Assembly: GCA_900472485.1 (NCBI GenBank)
Contig: UCII01000004.1
Span: 124,001 to 188,000 of the forward strand
DNA: 64,000 nt
Direction: 5' to 3'
Source of the DNA: Hyphomicrobiales bacterium
GTDB lineage: Bacteria > Pseudomonadota > Alphaproteobacteria > Rhizobiales > Rhizobiaceae
This document shows positions 8,376-16,341 of the stretch, one piece after another. Each line of letters begins with the position of its first letter. The stretch's first letter is position 1. Below the pieces are notes generated by a model, which had not been told where the DNA came from, made no database searches, and worked only from the letters and a program-made list of their open reading frames with translations. The position numbers and the translations under genes were made by a program.

Positions 8376-8909
8376 TCAAGTGCCAGTGCTCAAGTCGGCC
8401 AAGGGCAGCATGAAAGGCGCGTTGCCGTCAGTGCCTGCACCACGCCCGATCTCTTTGACTGCAGCAACCAGACGCCCGCGGCGTCCAAGCATGTCGTCGC
8501 CGATGGCGACCAGTCGGGCATTCGGCGTGGCGAATGGCGAGCTCGCGCGCAGGCGGCGTACCAGCACTAGATCGTCTTCTTCCGGGTGAACGGACAGAGC
8601 CGCGATCAGTGCTGCCGCGGGCGACCGCGAGACGCCCATCCAGCAATGGATGAGCAAGGGCGCGCTACGATCCCAGCCAGTCGCGAAATCGATGATGGCG
8701 CGAACATGCGTTTCCTGCGGGGCGACGAGATCGCCGGTTCCGGCAAAGCTGATGTCGTTCATATTGAGCAGCAGATGCCGGTCCGCCTGGATGACCGCGG
8801 GACGGTGAAAGCTGTGCTCCTTGGCCATCAGGCTGATCATCTCGCGCGCGCCATGGCGCACGGCCATTTCGGCGATGCGCGCAAGCGGCGATATGACGAT
8901 CGCGGTCAC
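8376..8909 (-). CDS. Tyrosine/dual-specificity phosphatase-like protein
   Basis: This 177-residue protein has the CX5R phosphate-binding loop HCWMGVSRS at residues 88-96: nucleophile Cys89, Arg95, and the following Ser. An upstream Asp (in MNDIS, about residue 52) could be the general acid. The start is GTG at 8909, overlapping the stop of the HD gene upstream (GTGA). It is the last gene of a three-gene coupled operon (YgfZ, HD hydrolase, phosphatase). Small alphaproteobacterial proteins of this type are annotated as tyrosine phosphatases; the substrate is unknown. The gene converges with the EF-hand gene. Confidence 0.8.
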   Translation of the reverse strand: MTAIVISPLARIAEMAVRHGAREMISLMAKEHSFHRPAVIQADRHLLLNMNDISFAGTGDLVAPQETHVRAIIDFATGWDRSAPLLIHCWMGVSRSPAAALIAALSVHPEEDDLVLVRRLRASSPFATPNARLVAIGDDMLGRRGRLVAAVKEIGRGAGTDGNAPFMLPLADLSTGT

Positions 8910-9523
8910 GCTCCAACCCTCATGGTAGCGCGCTCTGCCTCGATCGCTTCGAAGCGCTTGAGAAACAACCGCTGCGCCTCGACTGCCGGCATAGGGTCGA
9001 TCGGCAGCATCTCGCGCGTGATGTCGCGCGGCTGGCCGAAGAATTTGCGGGCTTCATCGGGCGTGAAGCCGGCGAGCAGTGTCGCCTCGAAATAGGCAGA
9101 GATCGTATCGGCCTTCTTGATCTTTTCCTTGAGTTTCGGCGCGCAATGCGGAGGCAAGGCGAAGCGCCGGTAGATGGCTGCTTCGAGCCGCTTCTCCACG
9201 AGCTTGTAATCGCCGCCGACGACGGACTTGAACGGTGAGATCATGTCGCCGATCACATATTCCGGTGCGTCATGCAGCAAGGCGGCAAGCAGTTCGTCAG
9301 GCGTTGCCGGATTGAGATGGCGAAAGATCGCTTCGACGACAAGGCTGTGTTGCGCCACCGAAAAGGCATGGTCGCCGGAGGTCTGGCCGTTCCAGCGTGC
9401 GACACGGGCAAGTCCATGCGCGATATCGCTGATCTCGACATCGAGCGGCGAGGGGTCGAGCAGGTCGAGCCTGCGTCCGGACAACATGCGCTGCCAGGCG
9501 CGCGCGGCCGTCGCCGATGTCAT
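8906..9523 (-). CDS. HD family hydrolase, YfbR-like
   Basis: This 205-residue HD-domain protein has metal ligands in SGDHAFSVAQHSLVVEA (about residues 50-66), the HD doublet in ALLHDAPEYVIGDMI (about 85-99), and a later Asp in the KADTISAYFEATLL helix. E. coli YfbR, a 5'-deoxynucleotidase, has this general layout, so nucleotide phosphohydrolase activity is plausible. Its ATG overlaps the stop of the YgfZ gene (ATGA) and its stop overlaps the GTG of the phosphatase gene, indicating translational coupling. The family is clear; the substrate is inferred. Confidence 0.8.
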   Translation of the reverse strand: MTSATAARAWQRMLSGRRLDLLDPSPLDVEISDIAHGLARVARWNGQTSGDHAFSVAQHSLVVEAIFRHLNPATPDELLAALLHDAPEYVIGDMISPFKSVVGGDYKLVEKRLEAAIYRRFALPPHCAPKLKEKIKKADTISAYFEATLLAGFTPDEARKFFGQPRDITREMLPIDPMPAVEAQRLFLKRFEAIEAERATMRVGA

Positions 9524-10359
9524 GCCGACGCCTCGTCGGCGCGGGTGGGGAAGGAGAGGCCGGACCAGACCGGAAGAGACGCGGTGACGTCGACCTCGCC
9601 AGCCTTTATCGGAACCTCTTCGGCGATGGCTTCGCCGGCCCGGTCTATGCGGACGATGGCAAGACCCATATTGCCGGCGGTCGAGCCGAGCGTTCCGATC
9701 GGCTTGCTGCCGACAATCAATTCCGTACCGGGAGGCGGCAACTCGGCGCTGCCGTTGACGATGACGACACGCCTGCGCGCCGTTCCGCGATGGTGCATGC
9801 GGGAAACCACTTCCTGACCGATATAGCAGCCCTTGCGGAAGCCTAGCCCGCCGTTCAGATCCATCAGCACATCATGCGGGAACGCGTCCTGCAATGCGAA
9901 ATCGCGGCCGGAAACGGCGATGCCGTTGGCGATCCGCAGCGCATCATAAAGTGCCTCGGGGTCGCTGCCGTGCTCGCCGGGCGTCCGGGTCAGCACAATT
10001 TCCGCCTTGGCGAAGCGGCTGTCCTTCGGTCCATGCGTTGCGTCATCTCCCCACGCGACCGTAACGCCCTGGGTATCCTCCGCGACGAAATCGACCTTGG
10101 CGCGCAGGCGATACATGGTGAGACGCTTCAGCAGAGCCTCCCGCTGTGCCGTGTCAGTTTCGAGTAGAAATCCTGTGCCATCCCGCCAGATCATGAAGTC
10201 AAACAGGATCTTGCCCTGCGGGGTCAGCAGCGCACCCGGGCGCGCCTCGTCGGTGCCGAGCAAGGCAAGATCGGTGGTGATGAGATTGTGCAGGAACGTC
10301 TCCGCCTCCGCGCCGGCGATGCGGATGAAGGAGCGCTCTCTCAGGAATACGGCTGACAT
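9520..10359 (-). CDS. YgfZ/GcvT-like folate-binding protein
   Basis: YgfZ proteins bind tetrahydrofolate and help maintain certain iron-sulfur enzymes. The 279-residue protein starts MSAVFLRERSFIRIAGAEAE and contains the hallmark KGCYIGQE near residues 170-178, with the redox-linked cysteine. I placed the start at the ATG at 10359. The frame runs 40 codons further upstream, but that part crosses a repeat element and does not look like protein. It is the first gene of the coupled operon with the HD hydrolase and phosphatase. Identification is strong from the signature and length. Confidence 0.88.
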   Translation of the reverse strand: MSAVFLRERSFIRIAGAEAETFLHNLITTDLALLGTDEARPGALLTPQGKILFDFMIWRDGTGFLLETDTAQREALLKRLTMYRLRAKVDFVAEDTQGVTVAWGDDATHGPKDSRFAKAEIVLTRTPGEHGSDPEALYDALRIANGIAVSGRDFALQDAFPHDVLMDLNGGLGFRKGCYIGQEVVSRMHHRGTARRRVVIVNGSAELPPPGTELIVGSKPIGTLGSTAGNMGLAIVRIDRAGEAIAEEVPIKAGEVDVTASLPVWSGLSFPTRADEASA

Positions 10360-10378
10360 GATGGTTCCGCTGATTTGA

Positions 10379-10481
10379 CCTAAAGCACGTTGCGATCTTT
10401 CAGATCGCTGCCTGCGCTTCAGGTCTTTGATCTTGCGCATGTCGTTGCCGCAAAACCGCTGCGCACTTTTGCGCGACATGC
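10379..10481. repeat. Rhizobial mosaic palindrome (RIME-like), two modules
   Basis: The first module is a 7-bp hairpin, GCGATCT / AGATCGC (10392-10408). The second runs from GCATGTCG (10437) to CGACATGC (10481), with perfect inverted ends. It contains a core (CAAAACCGCTGCGCAC) that reappears, reversed and slightly changed, at 37828 and 39027. Such elements are common between genes in rhizobia. It lies between two minus-strand genes. Confidence 0.7.
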
Positions 10482-10535
10482 TTCATCACGCAGAGGTAGG
10501 GCCTTCGGCGGGGAACCGCAAGTTCCCCCTTCGGA

Positions 10536-11294
10536 TCATTCGCCCGAGGTGAAGAATTTCCAGCGGCCGTCCGGCGTGATGCCGACGCGATAAAAATTAT
10601 AACCGCCGAATTCCAGCATGTCGGCATAATCGCCGGCCGTCACGATGCGCATCAGATCGACCTTCTCCGGCGTGGAGAGCGTTTTGATGTCCTTCTCGGC
10701 GAAATAAGGCCAGACATAGACCTCATCAGGGGTTCCCTGGCCGACATGGGCAAAGCCCGTCGACATGATATCGAGGAGGATGGACAGAATCTCGATCCCG
10801 TCTGGATCGCCTGAAAGGTCATGCAGCGTCTTGATCGGATCTTCGCCGGGGTCGTCGGCGGTAACCTGCGTCTGCTTCAGGCCCGCCCCGATATTCATCA
10901 GCGGGCGCAGGCGTTCGAGATCACCGGAAGCGGCGGCCTCGACGATCGCCGCGCGCAGCTTCTTTACCGGCTCCGGCGCCTTGTCGATATCGTAGAGGAA
11001 TTCGACCGATTTGCCGGTACTGGAAGCGCCACTACTGCTCTGGGCGGCCTGCTTGTTGATCAATGGATCGGGCGCCGGCAGCGCATTGTTGGCGGGTGCT
11101 TCCAGCGCCTGCTCGATCGGCTTCTCGTTCTTCTGCTGCGCGGACTGTGCTGTATCTTTCGCCTGGGGGGCTGGCGGATTGAGCTGAGAAAAGGCGCTGG
11201 CCGGTAGCGGCAGGACCGTGCTGCCCAAAAACAGGGTTACGGCAGCGAAGGAGGCAATGGAACAGGTGAGCGCATTGCCTGGAAAGATACGCAT
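10536..11294 (-). CDS. Exported protein of unknown function, 252 residues
   Basis: The start is the ATG at 11294, giving a clear signal peptide (CSIASFAAVTLFLGS core, cleavage near PASAF). The frame continues upstream, but without protein-like character. A Pro/Ala/Gln-rich linker (about residues 36-95) is followed by a compact domain ending in NFYRVGITPDGRWKFFTSG. I recall similar C termini in other Rhizobiales proteins of unknown function. A periplasmic location is inferred. The small gene at 11311-11568 lies 16 bases upstream on the same strand, so the two may be cotranscribed. Confidence 0.7.
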   Translation of the reverse strand: MRIFPGNALTCSIASFAAVTLFLGSTVLPLPASAFSQLNPPAPQAKDTAQSAQQKNEKPIEQALEAPANNALPAPDPLINKQAAQSSSGASSTGKSVEFLYDIDKAPEPVKKLRAAIVEAAASGDLERLRPLMNIGAGLKQTQVTADDPGEDPIKTLHDLSGDPDGIEILSILLDIMSTGFAHVGQGTPDEVYVWPYFAEKDIKTLSTPEKVDLMRIVTAGDYADMLEFGGYNFYRVGITPDGRWKFFTSGE

Positions 11295-11310
11295 TAGCAA
11301 TCTCTGGTTG

Positions 11311-11568
11311 TTATTGCAGGGTGCGGTTCGGAGAGAATTCGCCAGCGAGCATGCGTTCACGCAGTGATTCGAGCAAGGCTTCAGCGCCCTGTTCCCCTTG
11401 AATCCGGATCGTCTCGCGAATCGCGTGTGCGATGGCTGCGTCGGCGATGATTTCGGGCTCGATGCCATCTGCCATGCCATCGGCCCAAGCTTCATTCTGG
11501 TATTCCAGCGCTGCCTGCATCTTTTCATGAACGATCATGTCGTCGATTTCGTTCAGGCTGGTTTCCAT
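11311..11568 (-). CDS. Small acidic protein of unknown function, 85 residues
   Basis: The protein starts METSLNEIDDMIV. The ATG at 11568 is preceded by GAGGAAAG at proper distance, so I prefer it to an ATG eight codons upstream. It is acidic and probably all helical, with no cysteine, signal peptide or membrane segment. It lies just upstream of the exported-protein gene (16-base gap). I do not recognise the family. The coding call rests on the ribosome site, length and same-strand spacing. Confidence 0.6.
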   Translation of the reverse strand: METSLNEIDDMIVHEKMQAALEYQNEAWADGMADGIEPEIIADAAIAHAIRETIRIQGEQGAEALLESLRERMLAGEFSPNRTLQ

Positions 11569-11672
11569 TGTTTCTTTCCTCGAGACGTTCATGTCCTTAC
11601 CACTTGCTTAATAACTCTATCAGCCTTTTCCCAAAACGACACGGCTCGCTATGAAAAGAGGTTAATAAATCG

Positions 11673-12107
11673 TCAATTTCCAAAGCGTGCGGTGATTTCT
11701 GTCGCCAGTGTTGCACCTTCGTTACGGTATCGCTCTTCCGCGGTGCGGGCCTGCGGCGTGCAATTCGTGTAAACCGATGCAAAGGACCGATATCCACGGT
11801 TGAAGGCCGCAGTGAGCCTTTCCTTTCGTTTCGGCTCGCTCTTGGTCTCCGTGTCGAGCAAGTGCTGCATGTCGCCGCGCCATCCGTCTTCCCGCGTCGG
11901 GCTGCATAGATTGCGCAGATAGTCGATCGAGCCGAGAATTTCGGAGAGCCGGGAGAGCTGCTCATCATAGGGCGCAGGCTGCTCGGCATTCGCATTATCG
12001 GCCGCCTGTGCCGGTGGTGCGCTTGCTGCCGGCTGTGCCGCAGCCGGGAAGGCTGCGGCAAGCGCGATGCAGATCAGAAGCGGTCGGCCAAGGCTGTTAT
12101 GAATCAT
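11673..12107 (-). CDS. TIGR02301 family protein, exported
   Basis: This is a 144-residue protein. A signal peptide (MIHNSLGRPLLICIALAAA, cleavage near PAAAQ) and an Ala/Pro linker are followed by a domain beginning YDEQLSRLSEILGSIDYLRNLC. Paired cysteines and the FNRGYRSFASVYTNCT segment match my memory of the alphaproteobacterial family TIGR02301, whose function is not known. The start at 12107 was chosen because it gives the signal peptide; the open frame upstream overlaps the Nudix gene. The upstream Nudix gene ends 94 bases away. Confidence 0.72.
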   Translation of the reverse strand: MIHNSLGRPLLICIALAAAFPAAAQPAASAPPAQAADNANAEQPAPYDEQLSRLSEILGSIDYLRNLCSPTREDGWRGDMQHLLDTETKSEPKRKERLTAAFNRGYRSFASVYTNCTPQARTAEERYRNEGATLATEITARFGN

Positions 12108-12201
12108 GTAACCATGTTGATCGGACAAGCATGACGGGAACAAGGCGCGGCAGGTGGTTTCCACGCCGATATTGCTCAGCATCGTTAATTTCGGCGCCGA
12201 G

Positions 12202-12621
12202 CTATGCGTTTTTTGCAGCAAGTCGTTCCACACATTCGAGCACACTGGCCGGAACGGGTAGGGTGCGCAACTCCTCCAGCGTGTACCAGCCGATGGCAGC
12301 CGCATCGTCGGCGGCTTCGGCGACCGCATCCTCATCGGCGTCCACAAGGAAGACCGAAAGCAGGAAATGGCTCGTCAGCGTTCCGTCTGCCGCATGGGAG
12401 CGCAGGTCGTAAGTCTCGAACAGGCGAGGATTGCGCGCAGATATGCCCGTCTCCTCCTTGAATTCGCGCAGCGCCGCCTCGGCCGGTGTCTCTCCTTCTT
12501 CGGCCCGCCCTCCCGGAAAGGCGTACATATCGGCGGACGGCGGGTTGCTGCGCAACACCAAGAGGAAGCGACCATTGCGTTCGAGAATGGCAGAGGACGC
12601 GGGGCGAGGATTGGAGGTCAT
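12202..12621 (-). CDS. Nudix hydrolase
   Basis: Nudix enzymes hydrolyse nucleoside diphosphates linked to another group. The 139-residue protein contains a perfect Nudix box, GX5EX7REUXEEXGU, at residues 38-60 (Gly38, Glu44, Arg52-Glu53, Glu56-Glu57, Gly59). The N-terminal SSAILERNGRFLLVLRS strand matches small house-cleaning or NADH-pyrophosphatase-like members. The substrate cannot be fixed from sequence. The gene is divergent from ynfA with a 163-base gap that should hold both promoters. Confidence 0.88.
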   Translation of the reverse strand: MTSNPRPASSAILERNGRFLLVLRSNPPSADMYAFPGGRAEEGETPAEAALREFKEETGISARNPRLFETYDLRSHAADGTLTSHFLLSVFLVDADEDAVAEAADDAAAIGWYTLEELRTLPVPASVLECVERLAAKNA

Positions 12622-12784
12622 GGATCGCTTTACATTCGGATAGGAAAATTGATGCGCGATGGCGATGAGCCATCTGCGGCCATTTCTACAGGAAACGGCA
12701 CTTGCTGTCCCACGGGAAAGCCCCTTAACTCGCTCCCGGCCGAAGCGACGATTCTCAATGCGCCGAATATAAGGACGATCGGGG

Positions 12785-13105
12785 ATGATCTACGGGCTAT
12801 ATGCTTTGGCGGCTCTCGCCGAAATAGCGGGCTGCTTTGCCTTCTGGGCGTGGTTGCGTCTGTCGAAGCCCGTCTGGTGGCTCGCACCCGGCCTCGTCTC
12901 GCTGGCGCTCTTTGCCTGGCTGCTTGCACTGGTGCCGAGCGAGGCGGCCGGGCGCACCTTTGCTGCCTATGGCGGCGTCTATATCGTTGCCTCCATTCTC
13001 TGGCTCTGGCTCGCCGAAGGGCGGCTGCCGGACCGGTGGGATATTTCTGGAGCCGCCATCTGCCTTGCCGGCGCGGGGATCATTCTCTTCGGTCCACGCG
13101 GCTGA
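12785..13105 (+). CDS. YnfA/UPF0060 family small membrane protein
   Basis: This 106-residue protein has four hydrophobic helices. It shows the family features [14 protein letters not shown] near the start, [16 protein letters not shown] in the middle and [21 protein letters not shown] at the end. The family resembles small multidrug resistance transporters, but its transport role is not settled. An AAGGA ribosome site lies upstream of the ATG. The SRAP gene starts 43 bases downstream on the same strand, so they may share a transcript. Confidence 0.88.
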   Translation: MIYGLYALAALAEIAGCFAFWAWLRLSKPVWWLAPGLVSLALFAWLLALVPSEAAGRTFAAYGGVYIVASILWLWLAEGRLPDRWDISGAAICLAGAGIILFGPRG

Positions 13106-13148
13106 CCTTGGGCTTGACCCGCCGCTTCTCGGATGCAAAACAGACCCA

Positions 13149-13913
13149 ATGTGCGGACGTTTCGCTTTGACATCGACGGCAGACCAGGTGGGCGAAGCGC
13201 TCGGCGTCCTGCTGAACGAGGCTTTTCCCGCGCGCTATAATATCGCGCCGACGCAGCCGATCCTCGTTGTTATCTCTGGCGACAGGCAGCGGCCGGGCAG
13301 CAACCTGCCGGATCGCCGCGCCTTACTCGTGCGCTGGGGCTTTATGCCCGACTGGGTGAAGGATCCCAAGGAATTCCCGCTGCTGATCAACGCGCGGGCG
13401 GAAACGGCCATCGGCAAGGCATCCTTTCGCGCGGCCATGCGCCATCGCCGCATCCTCGTTCCGGCGTCCGGCTTCTACGAATGGCATCGACCGCCGAAGG
13501 AAAGCGGTGAAAAGCCGCAAGCCTACTGGATTCGGCCCCGCAGTGGCGGCGTCATCGCCTTTGCCGGGCTGATGGAAACCTGGTCGTCCGCGGACGGTTC
13601 GGAAGTCGATACGGGTGCGATCCTGACGACGGCGGCAAACAGCGCTATTCGATCCATTCATGACCGAATGCCCGTCGTCATCAAGCCGGAGGATTTCGCC
13701 CGCTGGCTCGATTGCAAGACGCAAGAGCCTCGCGATGTCCTTGATCTGATGAAGCCGGTCCAGGAGGATTTTTTCGAGGCGATCCCCGTTTCGGATCGCG
13801 TCAACAAGGTTGCCAATATGGGGCCGGATGTGCAGAAACCCGTGACGCTCGATCCGGTCAGGAAGCCGCCGAAGAAGGTGGATCCGGATGATGGCCAGCT
13901 AAGCCTTCTCTGA
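13149..13913 (+). CDS. SOS response-associated peptidase family protein (SRAP, YedK/HMCES-like)
   Basis: SRAP proteins form a covalent thiazolidine crosslink with abasic sites in single-stranded DNA. The start at 13149 places the catalytic Cys at position 2 (MCGRFAL), which is required after Met removal; the longer open frame upstream is therefore rejected. Other conserved parts are RYNIAPTQP, the NARAET block, FYEW, and the HDRMPV histidine near the middle. Length (254 residues) is normal. No LexA-type box was identified in the short gap after ynfA. Confidence 0.93.
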   Translation: MCGRFALTSTADQVGEALGVLLNEAFPARYNIAPTQPILVVISGDRQRPGSNLPDRRALLVRWGFMPDWVKDPKEFPLLINARAETAIGKASFRAAMRHRRILVPASGFYEWHRPPKESGEKPQAYWIRPRSGGVIAFAGLMETWSSADGSEVDTGAILTTAANSAIRSIHDRMPVVIKPEDFARWLDCKTQEPRDVLDLMKPVQEDFFEAIPVSDRVNKVANMGPDVQKPVTLDPVRKPPKKVDPDDGQLSLL

Positions 13914-13988
13914 GCGGCCGCCATTCGGCGGCCAGTGACCGGAAATGCTGCCTGCCGATATTGGTCGGCGGCGGCCAGAACCATAGTC

Positions 13989-14129
13989 TCAGGCGATCTT
14001 CTTCTTGAGCGGCTTCGTCTTCAGCATCAGATGCGCCGCAAGAACGGCCTTCAGGCCCAGCGGACGATAGTGCTTGCTGGGATCGATCTTTGCCTGCGGT
14101 TGTGCCGGCTGGTCTTTCTTCTGCGTCAT
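13989..14129 (-). CDS. Short basic protein of unknown function, 46 residues
   Basis: The protein starts MTQKKDQPAQPQAKIDPSKH and ends in the basic MLKTKPLKKKIA. The middle (HYRPLGLKAVLAAHLML) could form one amphipathic helix. A strong GAGGAG site lies six bases before the ATG, which is the main support. It converges with the SRAP gene. I recall short Rhizobiales proteins with the phrase YRPLGLKAVLAAHLML but know no function. It could be an RNA- or membrane-associated peptide; this is speculation. Confidence 0.6.
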   Translation of the reverse strand: MTQKKDQPAQPQAKIDPSKHYRPLGLKAVLAAHLMLKTKPLKKKIA

Positions 14130-14456
14130 GTTTCACTCCTCACCATGCTCCCCCGGAGCATTTTTCGATTCACAGTCGAGTAGTGCTTTTTGTCGTAAAT
14201 CATGACAAATCGAAGGCGTTTTCCAATCAGCTTTTGTAAACAACGACCATATTTCGAGAGATTAGCGTCGAAACCTCGTGTAGAATCCGCACTGCCGCAA
14301 TGTTTGAATCTGAGGAAATATCCCGCCGAGCCGGCTTCCCATTGCGCCGATCAGCGATCGTCATGTCTCTGATTGATAAGGGAGACTTACAGACTAGCGG
14401 TTGCAGCGCTGCGGTGCCGCCAGAGGACTGTTGTGCAGCGGTTTGATATGCCGGCG
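14130..14456. other. Intergenic gap, no gene seen
   Basis: This is a 327-base stretch between the short protein gene and the end of pssA. The part near 14150-14290 is AT-richer than its surroundings and is likely to hold the promoter of the short gene. I see no convincing ORF with a ribosome site, no tRNA-like fold and no repeat arm longer than about 8 bases. Confidence 0.5.
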
Positions 14457-15317
14457 CTAGATATGCCGGCCGATATCGTCGTTGGAATCGTCGACATTGG
14501 GATCGGCGGGGCCATTGATGGTGTAGGTGCCGTATTTCTTCGCCCAGGAGCGTGCGCCGAAGGGCAGGGACAGCAAATAGATGACGACGGTCACGACCAT
14601 GACATGCCACGTATAGCTCATCAGCAACGCGACATAGACGACAAGGCCGAGCATGATCGGCAGCACCAGATCGCGCCTTACGCCATTGCCTTCCGATTTG
14701 CCGGACCATACGGGCAGGCGGCTGACCAGCAGGAAGCCGATGAGAACGGTGTAGGCGGCACCCCATAAGGCGAAGGTGCGGTCCGGCGTCAGGCCGAGAA
14801 AGCCGAGATAAACAGGCGCCAGCACCAGCATGGCGCCGGCAGGCGCGGGTACGCCGACGAAGTATTCTGATTGCCAAGACGCCTTATGCTCGCGCTCGGC
14901 CATGACGTTGAAGCGCGCAAGCCGCAGTCCGGCGGCGATCGTATAGATCAGCGCCGCGATCCAGCCGAGCGAGCGGGCCTGATCGAGGAGGAACACGTAG
15001 ACGACGAGCGCCGGGGCAACGCCGAAGTTGACGATGTCGGCGAGCGAATCCATCTGCGCGCCGAATTTCGAGGTGGCCTTCATCAGTCGCGCGACGCGCC
15101 CGTCGATGCCGTCGAGGAAGGCAGCGACCAGCACGGCCACGACGGCGAGTTCGTAGCGATTTTCGAAAGCGAGGCGAATGCCCGTCAGACCCGAGCAGAT
15201 TGCCAGCACGGTGATCATGTTCGGCACGATCAGCCGCAACGGAATTTCCCGGAGACGCGGTCCGCGCGCTTCGTCGTTGGGCCCGTGCGGCTCGAAAGGC
15301 GGAAAAGGCGTCTTCAT
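14457..15317 (-). CDS. pssA: CDP-diacylglycerol-serine O-phosphatidyltransferase
   Basis: PssA joins CDP-diacylglycerol and serine to make phosphatidylserine in the inner membrane, the first step to phosphatidylethanolamine. The 286-residue polytopic protein has the complete CDP-alcohol phosphotransferase motif D72-G-x2-A-R-x8-G86-x3-D90-x3-D94. Several membrane helices follow. The N-terminal 25 residues are hydrophilic (PPFEPHGPNDEARG). The gene follows psd by 20 bases, so psd and pssA form an operon for sequential reactions. Identification is firm from motif, length and partner. Confidence 0.95.
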   Translation of the reverse strand: MKTPFPPFEPHGPNDEARGPRLREIPLRLIVPNMITVLAICSGLTGIRLAFENRYELAVVAVLVAAFLDGIDGRVARLMKATSKFGAQMDSLADIVNFGVAPALVVYVFLLDQARSLGWIAALIYTIAAGLRLARFNVMAEREHKASWQSEYFVGVPAPAGAMLVLAPVYLGFLGLTPDRTFALWGAAYTVLIGFLLVSRLPVWSGKSEGNGVRRDLVLPIMLGLVVYVALLMSYTWHVMVVTVVIYLLSLPFGARSWAKKYGTYTINGPADPNVDDSNDDIGRHI

Positions 15318-15337
15318 CTCGCTCGTATTCCTACACT

Positions 15338-16036
15338 TCAGCTACGGCGGCTAATGGTTGCGCCCTTGGGCGAGCCGAATTCGGCAATGACGGTTTCGCC
15401 GGCGATTGCCCGCTGGCCGACGGCAACGCGCGGCGAAGCACCTTCCGGCAGGAAGACATCGAGGCGCGAGCCGAAGCGGATGAGACCGATGCGCTCGCCG
15501 GCATCCAGCGGCTCGTTCGGATGGACGAAGCAAAGAATGCGGCGGGCAACGAGGCCGGCAATCTGCACGACGCCGATTTCGCCATGCTTTGTTTCGATGA
15601 CAAGGCCGTTGCGTTCATTCTGTTCGCTGGCCTTGTCGAGTTCGGCATTGAGGAAGCTGCCCTGGCGATAGGCGACGTTTGTGATGCGGCCGCGCATCGG
15701 CGAACGGTTCACATGGCAATCGAAGACGTTCATGAAGATCGAGATGCGCAGCATCGGCTGGCTGCCGAGGTTGAGCTCGGCCGGCGGCGTCACCATTTGC
15801 ACGCTCGAAACCTTGCCGTCTGCCGGCGATATCGTCAGATCATCGTCCTGAGGTGTCATGCGTTCGGGATCGCGGAAGAAATAGGCGCACCACAGCGTCA
15901 GGATCAGGCCGATCCAGAAGAGCGGCTTGAAGATCCAACCGAGCACCAGCGACGCGACGAAGAAGCCTGCAACGAAGGGATAGCCCTCCTTGTGTACGGG
16001 AACGATGACATTGCGTACGCTGTTCATCAAGCTCAT
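15338..16036 (-). CDS. psd: Phosphatidylserine decarboxylase proenzyme
   Basis: Psd decarboxylates phosphatidylserine to phosphatidylethanolamine, using a pyruvoyl group made by self-cleavage. The 232-residue protein is the short (PSD-A) type common in rhizobia. The cleavage site is Gly189-Ser190 in the motif [12 protein letters not shown], which would give a 42-residue pyruvoyl chain. Two hydrophobic segments near residues 20-52 anchor the enzyme, and FRDPERM and NRSPMRG are typical. It is upstream of pssA in the same operon. A mosaic palindrome sits directly upstream (16055-16102). Confidence 0.95.
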   Translation of the reverse strand: MSLMNSVRNVIVPVHKEGYPFVAGFFVASLVLGWIFKPLFWIGLILTLWCAYFFRDPERMTPQDDDLTISPADGKVSSVQMVTPPAELNLGSQPMLRISIFMNVFDCHVNRSPMRGRITNVAYRQGSFLNAELDKASEQNERNGLVIETKHGEIGVVQIAGLVARRILCFVHPNEPLDAGERIGLIRFGSRLDVFLPEGASPRVAVGQRAIAGETVIAEFGSPKGATISRRS

Positions 16037-16054
16037 CTATGGCCTACTCCGTTA

Positions 16055-16102
16055 GGGCATTCCCGTCAGGAACCGACTTTCGGTCCTCGACAAGATCATG
16101 CC
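16055..16102. repeat. Rhizobial mosaic palindrome upstream of psd
   Basis: GGGCATTCCCGTCAGGAACC and a second arm ending GACAAGATCATGCC surround a central GACTTTCGGTCC. It is an imperfect inverted element of the kind scattered between rhizobial genes. The rest of the gap to the acid phosphatase (16103-16341) contains the hairpin at 16292 and no gene. The psd promoter must lie in or beyond this element. Confidence 0.5.
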
Positions 16103-16291
16103 AGTCAAAAGAATGAGAACAAGATAAGCGGTCTTGCTCTGAATACCAGTCGAGCGTGACTACAGGCAAACTCTGTCGTGGGCAATGGTTTCGCGCGCTC
16201 GTCCTCAACGCAATCCGCGTCGAGCAAGATGCCAACGTTCCCCTGACTTGAAAAGTGCGGCCTGTGGAAACCCGTGTGGGACGCAATGAAA

Positions 16292-16313
16292 AGGCCGCCG
16301 ATGGCGGCGGCCT
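16292..16313 (-). terminator. Terminator hairpin after acid phosphatase gene
   Basis: Perfect 8-base arms (AGGCCGCC / GGCGGCCT) with a six-base loop lie 29 bases beyond the stop of the acid phosphatase gene. On the minus strand the hairpin is followed by TTT only, so termination may be partial. Confidence 0.6.
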
Positions 16314-16341
16314 CCTGTGTACTGCGTCGGCCGATAGGAAA

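Noticed and set aside
8342..8378. Imperfect hairpin after the second EF-hand gene
   Set aside because: The stem has a three-base bulge and a 12-base loop, with no T run; too weak to call.
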